Of a stretch of DNA of 34,529 nucleotides, positions 31,653 to 34,529 are shown in pieces. Under the pieces are notes generated by a model. That model saw only the letters and a list, made by a program, of their open reading frames with translations, did not search any database and was not told the DNA's origin. The stretch covers positions 22,967 to 57,495 of the forward strand of contig ONSO01000012.1 in the NCBI GenBank assembly GCA_900320485.1. Reading direction: 5' to 3'. The position numbers were made by a program, and so were the translations under genes. How positions within the stretch are numbered: position 1 is the first letter of the stretch; the number at the start of each line of letters is the position of its first letter. The DNA comes from an uncultured Lachnospiraceae bacterium. GTDB lineage: Bacteria; Bacillota; Clostridia; Lachnospirales; Lachnospiraceae.

Positions 31653-31707
31653 CAAATCTGTTAGAATGCTTGCGGTTTTAGGCATGGCATGGTAGGATGA
31701 TACCATG
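31637..31707 (+). promoter_or_regulatory. Promoter/operator region of the 134-residue protein gene: repeats and palindromes
   Basis: Two perfect palindromes with identical geometry (7-base arms, 6-base spacer): TTTGTTA / TAACAAA at 31637-31656 and CATGGTA / TACCATG at 31688-31707. In addition TGTTAGAA occurs at 31639-31646 and again at 31659-31666, exactly two helical turns apart. Two promoter readings are possible: TTGTTA (31638-31643) with TAGAAT (31662-31667) at 18 bases, or TTGCGG (31670-31675) with TAGGAT (31693-31698) at 17 bases. The region begins inside the kinase stop, so the gene can be expressed apart from the long operon. OmpR-type binding is inferred. Confidence 0.6.
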
Positions 31708-31759
31708 AAACAAGGGAAGAATTTCTCTTTAGTAAAAAAGAATAGGAGGAAAATAAAAA

Positions 31760-32164
31760 ATGAAGAATTACGTTAAGCCCGTAGTACTTGCAAACGAAGA
31801 GTTGGCAGAAGGCGTATATGCAGCAAGTGGTGATTGCTACACCGTATCCGGTTACATTCATCAGACCCCTCAGACCGGCAGAGGAGATTACAGAATTCAG
31901 TTCGATGGTAAGCATGCGGCAAATGACGGACATCACAGCGGCAAGCAGACCCTGATCGTGTCCTTCAACATGCCCGTTGTTTACAAGGGATCCAATGGTA
32001 CTCTTGCTGGCGGTGACGGCACCAATACCCTGAGCATTGATTATTCTTATCATAACAATGCATCTGACAACATTGGTCTTGGCGACGTGATCGTTGAGGC
32101 AGATGCAGGCCTTGCAGTTGTAGGTTCTACTCTTACCTGCAATCATGACTGCGGCCAGCACTAA
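31760..32164 (+). CDS. Leader-bearing precursor-like secreted protein, unknown class
   Basis: A 134-residue protein with a perfect AGGAGG 10 bases upstream. Residues 1-24 look like a RiPP-type leader rather than a Sec signal: Y4-V-K-P7 matches the YxxP motif that lasso leaders present to their PqqD-like partner, followed by EEL and EGVYAASG. There is no hydrophobic signal core. The remaining 110 residues are Gly/Asn/Ser/His-rich with alternating beta-type stretches (QTLIVSFNMPVVY, NTLSIDYSYH), much larger than usual RiPP cores. Cysteines are only at 26, 127 and 131, the last two in CNHDCGQH at the very C-terminus. Codon choice leans to a highly expressed pattern. Own promoter and terminator. 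It is probably exported by the adjacent ABC transporter, when that is intact. Confidence 0.8.
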   Translation: MKNYVKPVVLANEELAEGVYAASGDCYTVSGYIHQTPQTGRGDYRIQFDGKHAANDGHHSGKQTLIVSFNMPVVYKGSNGTLAGGDGTNTLSIDYSYHNNASDNIGLGDVIVEADAGLAVVGSTLTCNHDCGQH

Positions 32165-32194
32165 TGGCATTATTCAAGTCATAAGATAAAAAAT

Positions 32195-32222
32195 CCCGGG
32201 GCAAGGTGCTCCGGGTTTTTTT
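32195..32222 (+). terminator. Rho-independent terminator after the 134-residue protein gene
   Basis: CCCGGGGC (32195-32202) pairs with GCTCCGGG (32208-32215), 8 pairs including one G-T, around the loop AAGGT, followed at once by seven T. It is a strong terminator that isolates the precursor-like gene as a single-gene transcript. Confidence 0.9.
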
Positions 32223-32283
32223 ATGCATAATTCCGTATGGGGAAAGGAAAATCTTTCGAACGCGGCCTTTGTTGAAAATGGAC

Positions 32284-32312
32284 TTGCGCAATTAGGGAAA
32301 ATAAGTCATAAT
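32284..32312 (+). promoter_or_regulatory. Promoter for the ABC exporter gene
   Basis: TTGCGC at 32284-32289 and CATAAT at 32307-32312 are spaced by exactly 17 bases, about 60 bases before the exporter ATG at 32373. The 208-base gap between the precursor-like gene and the exporter thus holds a terminator and this promoter; I see no gene in it. Confidence 0.5.
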
Positions 32313-32372
32313 CAGTTTAGAAGCCGTGACGAGCGCGGCCGGAAGGAATAGGCGCGGGAAAGGTATGGCGCG

Positions 32373-34059
32373 ATGAAAGAGAAACTGAAGTTTTACGCAT
32401 CCAGGATAAAGTCCGGAAGACTGAAGGAAATGGGGCGTCAGACGGCCTGGATCTACGGATATGCAAAAAAATACTGGTGGGCCATGATCTTTTATACCCT
32501 ACTCGGGTTTGTTGGGACGGGATTTGGCCTGTTTGCCAGCTGGGTTTCCAAGAATCTGGTGGACATTGTGACCGGTCATAATTCCGGAGCCCTGGTCCAG
32601 ACCTTCGGACTTATGGTTGGAATGAACGTGGCAACGCTGGTCACCAATCAGATTTCGGACTACGTATCCGCGTACATCAGCATGAAAGTGGACGCAGAGA
32701 TCAAACTGGACGTTTTTGAAAAGATCATGGTGACGGATTGGGAGTCCCTGACAAATTATCACTCGGGAGACCTTCTTACCAGATGGAATTCCGACGCCTC
32801 CAACATCTCTGCGGGAGTGCTCAGCTTTATCCCAAACCTGTTGATCTACGATGTCAAGGACGCTGATGAAGCGCATGGTGAACAATAACCAAAGGAGCGC
32901 CGCCATGGGGGCAAAGCTCTCAGGGTTTAATCAGGAGACCTTTTCGAACATTCAGACCATTAAGGCCTTTTCCCTGATCAGGCTTTACGTGGAAAGGCTT
33001 AAGCAGCTGCAGAAGGATTATATCGAAATGCGGCTTGATTTCCGGAAGATGTCCATTTGGACGTCCCTTCTTCTTTCCGTGGTGGGAATGGTGGTTTCCT
33101 ATGCGTCCTACGGCTGGGGAATTTACAGAGTCTGGAGCGGCGTCATTACTTACGGTACCATGACCATGTTCTTAAGCCTTTCCGGCACGCTGACGGGAGC
33201 ATTGAACAGCTTGACGTCCCTGGTGCCTACGGCTATTGGACTTACCACGTCTGCGGGGAGACTCATGGACATCGTAGAGATGCCGAGAGAGAATTATGAC
33301 AAGGATGACGAGGTGGAGGAATTTCTTGCAAAGCATCGCACCGAGGGCATCAGTCTTGCCATGGAACACGTAAAATATGCTTATCATAACGGAACGCAGG
33401 TGTTTGAAGATGCGTCGCTGGTAGCGCACCCTCATGAGATCATTGCCCTTGTGGGACCTTCCGGAGAGGGAAAGACCACGATGCTCCGTCTGATCCTTGC
33501 ACTGATGCAGCCCAAGGACGGAAAAGCATTTCTTTATGGCGGCAGGGAGGATCCGGGGGAGGCAGGAAGGATTGTCCTTTCTCCTTCTGCCAGAAGGCTT
33601 TTTTCTTACGTGCCGCAGGGAAATACCATGTTTAGCGGCTCCATTGCGGAGAACATGCGAAACGTAAAGCCGGAGGCAACGGATGAGGAAATTGTGGAAT
33701 GCCTGAAACTGGCATGTGCATGGGAATTTGTGGAAAAGCTCCCGCAGGGGATCCACAGCATGATCCAGGAGCGCGGAGGAGGCTTTTCAGAAGGCCAGGC
33801 GCAGCGTTTGTCCATCGCCAGGGCCCTGCTTCGAAAATCTCCCCTGCTCCTGTTAGATGAAGCAACCTCCGCCTTGGACGTGGCAACGGAGAGAAGAGTA
33901 TTAAAGAACATTATGCAGGATGATTATCCGAGAACCTGTATCGTCACGACGCACCGGCCCACGGTGCTCAGTGCCTGCAAACGGGTTTATGCCATCCGTG
34001 AAAAGAAGAGTAAGCTGCTTGACGAAGAAGAGATCGCAGAGCTGATGCGGACCTTCTAA
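32373..34059 (+). pseudogene. ABC exporter (permease + ATPase), broken by an internal deletion/frameshift
   Basis: A peptide/protein exporter half-transporter in two pieces. The first frame (32373-32888) encodes membrane segments 1-2 and the first coupling region up to NLLIY near 32849, then runs into a wrong frame. The second frame (from about 32851, SRTLMKRMVNNNQ) continues with the last two membrane segments and a complete ATPase: GPSGEGKTT, Q-loop YVPQGNTMF, signature FSEGQAQRL, LLLLDEATSALD and H-loop TTHRPT. Relative to the family about 35-40 residues (membrane segments 3-4) are missing at the junction, and the frame shifts by one. No C39 peptidase domain precedes the permease. It is either a real inactivation or an assembly error; the second piece is not a natural separate gene. 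Confidence 0.82.
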
Positions 34060-34529
34060 GCCATTAAGAAGCGGTCAATGCGCTCCTTCATGACGGTGGC
34101 GGCCTCCGGATCCTTAGTGCACGAAAGCTTGCAGATGAGGATCTTGGGGGCTATTTTTTTGATGACGTCCAGATTCCGGTCGAAGAGCTCTTCCGTCCAG
34201 GAATGGGAGATCAGCCGCTGGTCGACAAAGGTGCCACACCAGGGAATGCCATAGATCACCGGCTCGCCGTTTTCGGTTCCAAGGAGGTTCAGGTCGCCAT
34301 TTAGGAGAGGGACCTGATAGCTTTCCTGCCACAGCTTTGCATGCGTGGATTTTCCCATGCCGGAATGGCCGGAAAAGAGCCATGCCTTCCCCTGATACAA
34401 AATGGAGGTGGAATGCAGAGCCACCATGCCTTTCAGGCCCGCAAGATAGAGAAAGGCCTCACGGATGCCGTGGAAGACCTCTTCCGTCAAGATCTCTCCG
34501 CAGGGGAGCCTGTAATAGAATATGGCGTG
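34056..34529 (-). CDS. HprK-like serine kinase-type P-loop protein, partial (5' end outside window)
   Basis: The frame is open to the right edge, so the N-terminus is missing; 157 residues are seen. The Walker A loop is SGHSGMGKST, followed by LLNGDLNLL and YGIPWCG, all typical of HPr-kinase C-terminal-like proteins found with PqqD, nucleotidyltransferase and ABC exporter in lasso-type clusters, where the kinase phosphorylates the peptide. After PWCG the sequence jumps quickly to SHSWTEELFDRNLDVIKK; in relatives I remember some 35-45 more residues there, so this copy may carry an in-frame deletion. It is convergent with the exporter and overlaps its end by 4 bases. Confidence 0.78.
   Translation of the reverse strand, partial: HAIFYYRLPCGEILTEEVFHGIREAFLYLAGLKGMVALHSTSILYQGKAWLFSGHSGMGKSTHAKLWQESYQVPLLNGDLNLLGTENGEPVIYGIPWCGTFVDQRLISHSWTEELFDRNLDVIKKIAPKILICKLSCTKDPEAATVMKERIDRFLMA

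Noticed and set aside
31760..32164. Lasso peptide precursor
   Set aside because: The leader motif fits, but the core is far too long and no lasso cyclase or leader peptidase is in the window. It is kept as RiPP-like of unknown class.
32851..34059. A separate ABC ATPase gene starting at ATG 32851
   Set aside because: The ATG falls inside a conserved permease sequence, has no ribosome site of its own and lacks the first membrane segments. It is the rest of the gene begun at 32373.
1..34529. CRISPR array, tRNA, rRNA, insertion sequences or prophage
   Set aside because: I saw no regularly spaced repeats, no tRNA cloverleaf sequences, no transposase or integrase motifs and no phage genes on either strand.

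Overview
The window looks like chromosomal DNA of a low-to-medium GC Firmicute, most likely a Clostridia/Lachnospiraceae gut-type anaerobe. The pointers are strong AGGAGG-type ribosome sites, a FolB-FolK fusion, a NusG-domain-II/Gx-transporter/ApbE group, Gram-positive-style Pel genes (pelD, E, F and G present; no pelB or pelC), and a leader-bearing small protein of a kind I associate with this family. The species cannot be named from the sequence.

Positions 1-10391 are mostly housekeeping. In order: the end of folP and a folB-folK fusion; a two-gene minus-strand unit (NusG-domain-II protein, then Gx transporter) divergent from an ApbE lipoprotein, which resembles a stripped-down flavin-based electron-export locus; an ArsR metal sensor with an intact CzrA/SmtB alpha-5 site; pheA; a polyphosphate pair (ppx-like, ppk1); a Maf nucleotide pyrophosphatase fused to a HAD phosphatase; and a small acidic protein.

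Positions about 10436-31652 read as one very long, tightly packed plus-strand run of 16 genes with no visible T-run terminator. It opens with a PqqD-family protein. A Pel-type exopolysaccharide set follows: SDR-PelD with a c-di-GMP I-site, PelE-like protein, a GT-C-like membrane protein, a DUF2194 protein, PelF and PelG. A second sugar set comes next: DUF2304, GT4, GT2, DUF4874/DUF4832, GT4 and a Wzx-like flippase. The run ends with a GT2-nucleotidyltransferase fusion, a second PqqD, an OmpR-type response regulator and a soluble histidine kinase.

Positions 31637-34529 carry the most unusual material. A 134-residue protein with a leader-like N-terminus (YVKP ... EEL ... AEGVYAASG) has its own promoter region, built of repeats, and its own terminator. 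After it come an ABC exporter that is broken by a deletion/frameshift and, convergent to that, an HprK-like kinase running off the window. PqqD (leader-binding domain), PF14907-type nucleotidyltransferase, HprK-like kinase and ABC exporter together resemble the accessory genes of lasso-type RiPP clusters, but no lasso cyclase or leader peptidase is visible.

The most striking single observation is that the histidine kinase, which has no sensor domain, starts with a 12-residue stretch that aligns without gaps to the leader of the 134-residue protein (YVKPxx[IL]xxEEL). This suggests that PqqD may bind both, coupling precursor level to signalling. The working model is a c-di-GMP-responsive surface polysaccharide locus joined to a peptide/protein modification and export module.
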